Positions 1 to 6,082 of a stretch of 6,082 bases of DNA are shown in pieces. The stretch comes from Pseudomonadota bacterium (GTDB taxonomy: Bacteria > Myxococcota_A > Polyangia > Haliangiales > Haliangiaceae). The first letter of the stretch is position 1, and every line of letters begins with the position of its first letter. Under the pieces are notes generated by a model that ran no database searches, was not told the DNA's origin, and worked only from the letters and a program-made list of their open reading frames with translations. The stretch is from NCBI GenBank assembly GCA_023430775.1, contig JAEYYY010000761.1, positions 1 through 6,082 of the forward strand. Direction: 5' to 3'. A program made the position numbers and the translations under genes.

Positions 1-612
1 CTTCAAGACATCATCCGTCGCCACACGCTCGCTGAACGTATCCGCCAGCCACCGATGCACGATCTTGCCGTCCTTCGCGACGACAAAGATCGATGGCCAG
101 GCAATCTCGGTCTCCTTGTCAAACACACCGAACGCCATCAACGCGACGGCCTTCACATCGCTCACGATCGGAAACGTCAGCTTCAACTTCTCCGCCAACG
201 CCTTCCCGGGCGCGACGTCATCGACGCTGATCGCCACCACTCCTAACCCGCGCTTCTCGATCTCACCAAGCTTGCTCTGCAGCTCACCGAGCTGCCTGCG
301 GCAGTGCGGTCACCAGTCGCCGCGATAGAAGACGAGGATCACGCGCTCGTGCTTCGTCAGCTCGTTCGCCAGCGTCCACGGTTTGCCGCTCGCTTCCGGA
401 AGCTCGATCGCAGGTGCAGTGGCACCGACAGCCAGTGCCGATTTGTCGATCTCCGGAGGCGGTGTCGGCCGGCGCGCATTTGCCGGCTTGTGACCGAGCG
501 CTGCATAGCCCGACCCACTACCCGTACTGCCCGAACCGGCAGTCGGATCACCCTTCGATCCGCACGCGACGAGCGTCGCGAGGATCAACAGGGTGTGGCG
601 AAGCATCGACAT
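1..612 (-). CDS. Selenocysteine-containing lipoprotein redoxin (AhpC/TSA, thioredoxin-fold, UxxC active site), 3' end outside window
   Basis: The start is the ATG at 612-610, with a second Met two codons on; neither has a clear ribosome binding site. Residues 1-17 form a lipoprotein signal peptide: Arg5, a hydrophobic core and lipobox LVAC with Cys17. A Gly/Ser-rich linker and a Pro-rich stretch follow, and the redoxin domain begins near residue 60 (AVGATAPAIELPEASGK). Strand VILVFYRGDW runs into an in-frame UGA as codon 101, then PHCRRQLGELQSKLGEIE. After the UGA another 103 codons stay open with family-like segments: GLGVVAISVDD, LTFPIVSDV, AFGVF, AWPSIFVVAKDGKIVHRWL. Relatives carry Cys in the motif FYRGxWCPxCRxQL, so UGA replaces the first Cys and Cys104 remains as the resolving residue. 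I infer Sec101 and a thiol-dependent (per)oxidoreductase anchored on the periplasmic side of a membrane. The gene follows a DUF3467 gene by 8 bases. UGA ends two other genes here, so the code is not reassigned. A nonsense pseudogene is the main alternative but less likely. Confidence 0.9.
279..295 (-). promoter_or_regulatory. Candidate bacterial SECIS hairpin
   Basis: In the minus-strand mRNA, GCAGCUC pairs perfectly with GAGCUGC (7 bp) around a 3-nt GGU loop (286-288). The loop starts 21 nt after the last base of the UGA. Bacterial SECIS elements sit within the coding region just downstream of UGA, with a small apical loop having G in its first two positions, bound by SelB; E. coli fdhF has a comparable GGU-type loop. 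I see no bulged U in the upper stem. A competing 5-bp hairpin (CUGCC/GGCAG, loop GCA, 292-304) overlaps the 5' arm. The fit was judged by eye, without a folding calculation. Confidence 0.72.
310..312 (-). other. Recoded UGA: proposed selenocysteine codon (Sec101)
   Basis: The codon reads TGA on the minus strand, between GGC GAC TGG and CCG CAC TGC. It lies at the first Cys position of a CxxC redox motif, giving U-P-H-C, and the frame remains open for at least 103 codons beyond it. Sec in place of a redox-active Cys, with Cys orthologues, is the standard signature of bacterial selenoproteins. Confidence 0.88.
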
Positions 613-620
613 CGTGAACG

Positions 621-908
621 TCAGTGAACAACCGGCTCGTCATCCGGCGACAGGTCGATCGTTCCAAATCGTTCCTCGTAACGCTCGATGTTTTTCTGTA
701 ACGCAGCAAGCAGCCGCTTCGTATGCCGAGGCGATGAGATCACCCTCGTCCTCACTTTTGCCCGTGCCGTGTTCGGCTGGAGGAAGGAGAAATCCAGGAC
801 GAACTCGTTCTCGCTGTGATTGATGAGCACGAGGTTGGAGTAAACGCCGTGCGAGAGATCGTCTTCGATCTTCACCTCGAGCTTCGGCGCCGGTGGCTCG
901 TCGGACAT
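621..908 (-). CDS. DUF3467 family small protein
   Basis: A 95-residue protein from ATG 908-906 to TGA 623-621. The core, residues 10-82, matches the DUF3467 pattern as I remember it: LEVKIEDD, then YSNLVLINHSENEFVLDFSF, a QPNTARAKVRTRVISSP stretch, and a C-terminal helix HTKRLLAALQKNIERYEERFG. The function of the family is unknown; members are small, mixed alpha/beta and apparently cytoplasmic, and no signal peptide or membrane segment is visible here. The frame stays open upstream to 1076, but that extension is not family-like and has different composition, so the internal ATG (MSDEPPAP) is the likely start. No good Shine-Dalgarno precedes it; a GTG three codons earlier is a poorer alternative. 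Its stop lies 8 bases before the selenoprotein gene, so the two are probably cotranscribed, with DUF3467 first. Confidence 0.88.
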   Translation of the reverse strand: MSDEPPAPKLEVKIEDDLSHGVYSNLVLINHSENEFVLDFSFLQPNTARAKVRTRVISSPRHTKRLLAALQKNIERYEERFGTIDLSPDDEPVVH

Positions 909-1358
909 GCCGGACACGGTACACGCGCAGCTTCCTGTATCGCGTGAAGTATCGTCGTAACGACATTCTTCCGAACGCCCGTCAGCCAACTGGCCACTAC
1001 ACCGGCCACCCTGAGAACCAAGGGTGACAGGACCAGTCGCCAGGACGGCAATCGATGCGCGAATTGCCGCGGGCAATCACCCGCCAACCTCGCGTTTCCT
1101 CGTTCGAGTGATCCCGAGGATGACGAGACAGAAGCTGGCCCGCTTTCTGCTCATGATTCTGAGCAACCAACCGACGGTGTCCTGGTTCGAAGGAATGAAC
1201 CCAGACCTCGAAAGAGTTGGCTGACAACTGAACGATTCCCACGCGCGACACGGTGTTGAAAGTTTCGACTCGGTGGATGACTGGTGGTTCCCTCCCCCCT
1301 CATCCCGCTAGTCTCCCCCACCACCTGAGGCAGTTAGTAGGCCCCGTGATCTGCGCCC
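909..1358. other. Intergenic region without a convincing gene
   Basis: About 450 bases separate the leftward DUF3467/selenoprotein unit from the terminator upstream of ruvX. Short frames exist on both strands (plus 1024-1224 from GTG; minus 997-1251 from ATG), but their third codon positions are much less G/C-rich than in the flanking genes and the translations match no family I recognise. The region must hold the leftward promoter and possibly a plus-strand promoter for whatever ends at the 1359-1397 terminator; no hexamers were clear enough to call. Positions 1290-1320 are C-rich on the plus strand. No tRNA or CRISPR-type repeat was seen. Confidence 0.6.
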
Positions 1359-1387
1359 AGGCCCTGTAGGCCCCCCCTACGGGGCCT
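1339..1387 (+). promoter_or_regulatory. Possible attenuator: alternative pairing with the terminator 3' arm
   Basis: AGGCCCCGT at 1339-1347 is a perfect 9-nt complement of ACGGGGCCT at 1379-1387, the 3' arm of the terminator. GTAGGCCCC also occurs twice (1337-1345 and 1366-1374). Two 5' strands can therefore compete for one 3' strand, a layout seen in transcription attenuators. The alternative helix would enclose a 31-nt loop, so unaided it should be weaker than the terminator. Regulation is inference from this geometry alone. Confidence 0.3.
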
Positions 1388-1397
1388 TTATTTTTTC
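1359..1397 (+). terminator. Strong intrinsic terminator upstream of ruvX
   Basis: The arms AGGCCCTGTAG (1359-1369) and CTACGGGGCCT (1377-1387) form an 11-bp stem with one internal U-G wobble and a 7-nt C-rich loop (1370-1376). TTATTTTTTC follows directly. The U-tract is only on the plus-strand side, so it works rightward. No recognised plus-strand gene precedes it, and the ruvX start is 49 bases beyond. It could end a small RNA, end an unrecognised short gene, or attenuate a leader transcript. Confidence 0.85.
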
Positions 1398-1445
1398 GGC
1401 CAGTTCTCCGACAACCCGTCGGAACGCCTGCTACCCACCTGACCG

Positions 1446-1889
1446 GTGACGCAATCAAAGGTCCGACGTGCGATGGGGCTGGATATCGGCTCCAAGACCA
1501 TCGGTGTCGCCCTCACGGACGAGGCGAACATCGCGGCGCACCCGCTCACCGTGCTCGCTCGTGTCGGCAATATTGGCGACGCCGCTGCGATCCTGGCGCT
1601 CACCACGGAGCACGGCGTGGACGATGTGGTCTACGGGATGCCGTACGAGCTGTCGGGGCGGATTGGGTTTCGCGGCCGGCGCGTTCAGGAGCTGGTGGAC
1701 GCCATCCGACACGCCTTGCCCGACACGATCGCGCTCCACGAGCACGACGAGCGCTTCACCACCGCGGAGGCCGAGCGGATCCTGCTCGCGGCAGACGTCT
1801 CCCGCAAGAAGCGCGGCGAGGTGATCGATCAACAGGCTGCCACGCTCATTCTCCAGGCGTGGCTCGACGCGCAGCGAGCGCGCGGGTAA
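1446..1889 (+). CDS. ruvX: RuvX/YqgF-type RNase H-fold nuclease
   Basis: A 147-residue protein of the YqgF/RuvX family (usually about 135-150 residues), cytoplasmic. E. coli YqgF is linked to pre-16S rRNA 5' maturation, and other members to Holliday junction resolution. The RNase H-fold pattern is complete: GLDIGSKTIGVALTD at 11-25 with acidic Asp13, VYGMPYELSGRIGFRGRRVQEL at 62-83 (family G-P-x-x-x-x-G), DERFTT at 101-106 with Glu102, and VIDQQAATLILQAWLD at 127-141 with Asp128. These supply the expected catalytic acids. GTG 1446 is the first start possible because TGA at 1440-1442 closes the frame upstream; ATG 1473 is an alternative that begins directly at the first strand. Neither has a Shine-Dalgarno. 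mltG follows 16 bases later, a neighbour pair I recall from other bacteria. Confidence 0.93.
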   Translation: MTQSKVRRAMGLDIGSKTIGVALTDEANIAAHPLTVLARVGNIGDAAAILALTTEHGVDDVVYGMPYELSGRIGFRGRRVQELVDAIRHALPDTIALHEHDERFTTAEAERILLAADVSRKKRGEVIDQQAATLILQAWLDAQRARG

Positions 1890-1905
1890 CGTCGTCACTG
1901 CGATC

Positions 1906-3042
1906 ATGTCGAAGCGGACGTTTCGCACCGCACTGATCATCGTCGGCGCCACCATCGCGACGATCATCCTGGTGTGCGCGATCTTGATCAATCGCGCGCT
2001 CGCCTACGCGGACGACTCGCACGACGGGCAGGGGCTCGACGTCGAGGTCGAGGTCAAGTCCGGGATGAGCTTCCCGGAGATCGCGTCGATGCTGTCGGAC
2101 AAGGGGCTGATCGAGAAGCCGACCTGGTTCCGCCTCTACGCGATGTGGAACGGCGACACCACGCGCGTCAAGACCGGCAAGTATCTCATCAAGGACAACC
2201 TGACCCCGAAGCAGGTGCTCGCGGTGCTGGTCGCCGGCGTCAAGGAAGTGACGGTCAAGGTCACGCTCCCCGAGGGCAAGAACATGCTCGAGTTCTTCGC
2301 CATCCTCGACGAGGCCAAGGTGGCGAAGGCGAGCGAGCTCGAGGCGCTCGCACGCAACAAGGACGTGCTCGGCAAGTACGCCATCTCGGGCGATTCGCTC
2401 GAGGGCTACCTGTTCCCCGACACCTATCAGTTTCGCGTTCCCGAGAAGCCGGCGGTGGTGATCGAGCGGCTGGTCAATCGCCACCGCGAGGTGTGGAACA
2501 GCATCGTCAACAAGAACCCGAAGGACACCGCGAAGCTCAAGGACAAGCTCGGCTGGAGCGATCGCGACATCCTGACGATGGCGTCGATCGTCGAGAAGGA
2601 GGCCGCCGATCCGAAGGAGCGGCCGCGGATCGCGCAGGTGTTCATCAACCGCCTGACGTTCTCGAGCTTCAAGCCCAAGCGCCTCGAGACCGATCCGACG
2701 ATCCGCTACGGCTGTCTGGTGCCGACGGTGAAGAGCCCGCCGTGCGTGGCGTGGATCGAGGCCTGTACCAAGCAGGGCAAGCAGGCCGGCTGCGATCGGT
2801 TGCGCCGCGCGCAGCTCGACGACAAGGACAACCCGTACAACACGTACCAGCACGAGGGTCTGCCGCCCGGTCCGATCTCGAACCCGGGCAGAGCCTCGAT
2901 GGCAGCCACGATCTCGCCCGATGGGAGCGACTACCTGTTCTTCGTCGCGACGTCGCGCGGCTCGCGCTCGCACGCGTTCGCGAAGTCGATCGAGGAGCAC
3001 AAGAAGAACGTCGCGAAGTACGTCGGTTCGCTCGACAATTGA
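1906..3042 (+). CDS. mltG: Endolytic murein transglycosylase MltG (YceG family)
   Basis: A 378-residue single-pass inner-membrane enzyme that cleaves nascent glycan strands and so helps set their length. A short basic N-terminus precedes a membrane helix at about 8-29, giving an N-in topology with the catalytic part in the periplasm. Residues 44-115 resemble the LysM-like subdomain (VKSGMSFPEIASMLSDKGLI, GKYLI). The catalytic domain has LPEG, LEGYLFPDTYQF at 165-176, ASIVEKEA at 226-233 containing the catalytic Glu (most likely Glu230), FINRL, LETDPTIRYG at 260-269, and YNTYQHEGLPPGPISNPG at 311-328. Unusual: about 27 residues with four cysteines (270, 280, 287, 296) lie between RYG and the RLRRAQL segment, where relatives I remember are shorter. 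ATG 1906 has no Shine-Dalgarno but begins a proper membrane anchor. It probably shares a transcript with ruvX. Confidence 0.96.
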   Translation: MSKRTFRTALIIVGATIATIILVCAILINRALAYADDSHDGQGLDVEVEVKSGMSFPEIASMLSDKGLIEKPTWFRLYAMWNGDTTRVKTGKYLIKDNLTPKQVLAVLVAGVKEVTVKVTLPEGKNMLEFFAILDEAKVAKASELEALARNKDVLGKYAISGDSLEGYLFPDTYQFRVPEKPAVVIERLVNRHREVWNSIVNKNPKDTAKLKDKLGWSDRDILTMASIVEKEAADPKERPRIAQVFINRLTFSSFKPKRLETDPTIRYGCLVPTVKSPPCVAWIEACTKQGKQAGCDRLRRAQLDDKDNPYNTYQHEGLPPGPISNPGRASMAATISPDGSDYLFFVATSRGSRSHAFAKSIEEHKKNVAKYVGSLDN

Positions 3043-3109
3043 GGGGGTGCGACGGGCTGCGACGCGCGCGGTTCGATCGATATTGGGGGAATGACGAGCC
3101 GGCGAGCCC

Positions 3110-3116
3110 AGGAGGG
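3110..3116 (+). promoter_or_regulatory. Ribosome binding site of the Ser/Thr kinase gene
   Basis: AGGAGGG lies 5-6 bases before the ATG at 3122. It is the only textbook Shine-Dalgarno before a gene start in this window and fixes the kinase start. Confidence 0.85.
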
Positions 3117-3121
3117 CTTCC

Positions 3122-4906
3122 ATGAGCGATGACACGCTGCCCACCTTTCCGACGTATGCGGAGCTCGCGCACACGTCGGGCTGGAACAAGGGCGCGACCG
3201 AGCCGGTGGTGAAGGACGCGCTCGAGATCACCGGCGAGCGTTACACCGAGACGCTGCTCCTCGGCCGCGGCGGCATGGGCAAGGTGATGCTCGCGCGCGA
3301 TGCGCGGCTGGGACGCGAGGTCGCGCTCAAGCTGATGCACCCCGAGGTCGAGCTCGACCACCAGGAGCGCGCGCGGTTTCTTCGCGAGGCTCAGGTGCAG
3401 GGCCAGCTCGAGCATCCCGCGATCGTGCCGGTCTACGACATCGATCGCCGCGCCGATGGCAGCACGTTCTTCACGATGCGCCGCGTGGTCGGCCGCACGC
3501 TCCACGAGATCCTCGAGCAGCAGCGCACCGGCGATGCGGGGTACACCCAGCGCGAGTTGCTCCAGGCGTTCGCCACGGTGTGCCTCGCGATCGATTACGC
3601 GCACAGCCGGCGCGTGATCCACCGCGATCTGAAGCCGTCGAACATCATGCTCGGCGACTTCGGCGAGGTCTACGTGCTCGACTGGGGCATCGCGCGGATC
3701 CTCGACGAGCGTCCGGATCAGGCGACGACCGAGCGGTTATCGATGCCGGGCGCGATGCTCGGCACGCCGCTCTACATGGCACCGGAGCAGATGGCGAATC
3801 CCGATGTCGGACCGGAAGCCGACGTCTACTCGCTCGGGCTCATCCTGTTCGAGCTGCTGACCCTCCAGCGCGCGCGAGATCCGAAGTCGGTCTACGCGCC
3901 GCCCGAGATGCGGATGGCGATCCGCGCGCCGGGCCTCGGCATCGCGCCGGAGCTCGACGCGATCTGCATCAAGGCGACGGAGTCGGACCCGCGCGAGCGC
4001 TACGAGTCCGCGCGCGCGTTGCAGGAGGCCGTCGCGCGCTACCTCGAGGGCGATCGCGATCGCGCGCTGCGCGAGACCACCGCGAAGCAACACACCGACA
4101 CCGCCCGCAAGTTGCTCGCGCGCGGCGAGACCGGCGAGCGCGAGGCGGTGCAACACCTGCTGCGTGCGTCGGCGCTCGATCCCCACGCCGTCGAGCCGGT
4201 GGGCCTGCTCGCCGAGGCGATCAGCACGCCGCCGCGCGAGATGCCGGCGGAGATCCGCGCACGCATCCAGACCACCGAGCACGCGCTGCTGCGCGCCGGC
4301 ATGCGCTACGCGATGATCGCGACGCTGGCGTGGTTCCTGTTCCTGCCGTTCGTGCTCGGCATGGGGATCCGGCGCGGCGATTACCTGCTCGCGGTCGCGG
4401 TGCCGGCGGTGCTGACGATGGTGCTCGCCGGGATGGCGGCGAAGCGCGGGCTGTTCGGGCGCGGCTATCAGTGCGCGACGATGATCGTCCTGTGGCTCGC
4501 CACGATCGGCGTGTCGCGCATCTTCGGCCCGTTGATCCTGATGCCGACCGTGCTGGTCGCGTGGGCGATCGTGGTGCAAGCGCATCCCGATCTGTTCATG
4601 CGGCGGTTCGGCCTCGTCGGCTCGGTCGTCGCCATCGGCCTGCCGATCGTGCTCGAGGCGCTCGGTGTGCTGCCGGCGTCCTATCAGTTCGAGGAGGGCA
4701 AGCTCTCGCTGGTGCCGCAGATGACCGAGCTGCCCGAGGGGCTGACCGTCGCGATGATCGGTGTAGGCAGTGCGGCCGTCGCGGCGGTGCCGGCGACCTT
4801 CGTGTCGTGGCTGCGCAGCGAGCTGTCGCGAAGCCAGGAGCGCGAGATGCTGCGCGACTGGAAGATCAGGCAGCTGCGCGACGATCTCGTCCGCGCACCG
4901 TCGTAG
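3122..4906 (+). CDS. Membrane-bound eukaryotic-type (PknB-like) Ser/Thr protein kinase
   Basis: A 594-residue protein. After about 40 N-terminal residues comes a complete Hanks-type kinase domain (about 41-310): glycine loop GRGGMGKV 48-55, Lys70 in VALK, helix-C Glu89, catalytic loop HRDLKPSN 167-174 with Asp169, the metal-binding motif as DWG (Asp187) instead of DFG, activation end GTPLYMAPEQ 214-223, and ADVYSLG 233-239. All catalytic residues are present, so it should be active. Residues 326-366 look like one degenerate TPR-type helix pair. About six hydrophobic helices follow (about 396-415, 420-439, 451-468, 470-487, 497-517, 542-563), then a charged tail, placing the kinase domain in the cytoplasm. 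No PASTA or other known sensor domain is visible, so the membrane part may be the sensor; this is inference. The gene lies 79 bases after mltG with its own strong ribosome binding site, and 68 bases before prkA. Confidence 0.95.
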   Translation: MSDDTLPTFPTYAELAHTSGWNKGATEPVVKDALEITGERYTETLLLGRGGMGKVMLARDARLGREVALKLMHPEVELDHQERARFLREAQVQGQLEHPAIVPVYDIDRRADGSTFFTMRRVVGRTLHEILEQQRTGDAGYTQRELLQAFATVCLAIDYAHSRRVIHRDLKPSNIMLGDFGEVYVLDWGIARILDERPDQATTERLSMPGAMLGTPLYMAPEQMANPDVGPEADVYSLGLILFELLTLQRARDPKSVYAPPEMRMAIRAPGLGIAPELDAICIKATESDPRERYESARALQEAVARYLEGDRDRALRETTAKQHTDTARKLLARGETGEREAVQHLLRASALDPHAVEPVGLLAEAISTPPREMPAEIRARIQTTEHALLRAGMRYAMIATLAWFLFLPFVLGMGIRRGDYLLAVAVPAVLTMVLAGMAAKRGLFGRGYQCATMIVLWLATIGVSRIFGPLILMPTVLVAWAIVVQAHPDLFMRRFGLVGSVVAIGLPIVLEALGVLPASYQFEEGKLSLVPQMTELPEGLTVAMIGVGSAAVAAVPATFVSWLRSELSRSQEREMLRDWKIRQLRDDLVRAPS

Positions 4907-4952
4907 GCAGACTCCCGACGAGAACGCACGCCACGCGGACCGCGCCCTCGTG

Positions 4953-4969
4953 CGACCGTGGTACGGTCG
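4953..4969 (+). repeat. Perfect 7-bp inverted repeat just upstream of prkA
   Basis: CGACCGT (4953-4959) and ACGGTCG (4963-4969) are exact reverse complements around a GGT spacer, ending 5 bases before the prkA ATG. In RNA this would be a tight hairpin beside the initiation codon and would hold the first base of the weak GAGG (4969-4972). In DNA it could be an operator half-site pair. There is no T-run, so it is not an intrinsic terminator of the preceding kinase gene. Confidence 0.5.
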
Positions 4970-4974
4970 AGGCC

Positions 4975-6082
<1,108 letters not shown>

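Noticed and set aside
310..612. A stand-alone 100-residue protein ending at the UGA, or a nonsense pseudogene
   Set aside because: The product would stop inside the redox motif, and the in-frame sequence beyond is intact and family-like with a suitable hairpin. Selenocysteine recoding explains all of this better.
944..952. A GATACT-like -10 hexamer on the minus strand for the DUF3467/selenoprotein unit
   Set aside because: Only four of six bases match and there is no -35 at proper spacing; promoter rules are uncertain in this lineage.
954..964. GTCGT-A-ACGAC palindrome upstream of the DUF3467 gene as an operator
   Set aside because: Five-base arms are expected by chance in DNA of this size and composition, and no promoter could be placed around it.
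909..1076. N-terminal extension of the DUF3467 protein to 1076
   Set aside because: The added 56 residues are not family-like and have different composition, and typical members are near 95 residues.
1183..1195. GGTTCGAA resembling a tRNA T-loop
   Set aside because: The flanking bases do not form a T-stem, and no acceptor stem or anticodon arm could be assembled.
1024..1224. Plus-strand 66-residue frame starting with GTG, a possible owner of the downstream terminator
   Set aside because: Codon use is only moderately G/C-biased, there is no recognisable domain and only a weak AAGG overlapping the region just before the start. It is also 134 bases short of the terminator. It is not excluded, but not supported.
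997..1251. Minus-strand 84-residue frame
   Set aside because: Third-position G/C is far below that of the neighbouring genes, no family is recognised and no ribosome binding site is evident.
1846..3231. Long minus-strand frame opposite mltG, and similar long antisense frames opposite the kinase and prkA
   Set aside because: They are low-complexity Arg/Leu/Asp/Val-rich mirrors of GC-rich genes whose plus-strand products match known families along their length.

Overview
The window is GC-rich bacterial DNA with strongly G/C-ending codons in its genuine genes. It suggests a deltaproteobacterial or myxobacterial (Myxococcota-like) genome. Reasons: a eukaryotic-type Ser/Thr kinase with a DWG instead of DFG motif fused to a multi-helix membrane domain, a PrkA-type kinase beside it, a lipoprotein with a Gly/Ser-rich linker after the lipobox, and scarce Shine-Dalgarno sequences. 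This taxonomic placement is inference, not proof.

Left side, minus strand (908 down to 1): a two-gene unit reading leftward. The first gene (621-908) is a small DUF3467 protein. Eight bases after it begins a lipoprotein thioredoxin/peroxiredoxin-like gene that looks truncated by an in-frame UGA at 310-312. The same frame stays open and redoxin-like through the window edge at position 1. The UGA sits exactly where the first Cys of the redox motif belongs (GDW-UGA-PHC), and a 7-bp hairpin with a GGU loop begins 14 nt after it. This is best read as a selenocysteine codon with a bacterial SECIS element, so the gene encodes a selenoprotein and not two fragments. It is the main discovery of the window.

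Middle (909-1445): about 540 bases without a convincing gene. It contains a C-rich tract and one strong plus-strand intrinsic terminator (1359-1397) with no recognised gene upstream. The terminator's 3' arm has a second possible partner upstream, so the element may end a small RNA or act as an attenuator ahead of ruvX.

Right side, plus strand (1446 to the end): ruvX (YqgF-type nuclease), then 16 bases later mltG (endolytic transglycosylase with an unusual four-Cys insertion), then a 594-residue membrane Ser/Thr protein kinase with the only canonical ribosome binding site in the window, and finally the first 369 codons of prkA (AAA+ serine protein kinase), cut by the window end. A perfect 7-bp inverted repeat lies just before the prkA start. 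ruvX and mltG probably share a transcript. The kinase and prkA follow in the same direction with gaps of 79 and 68 bases and may or may not belong to it.
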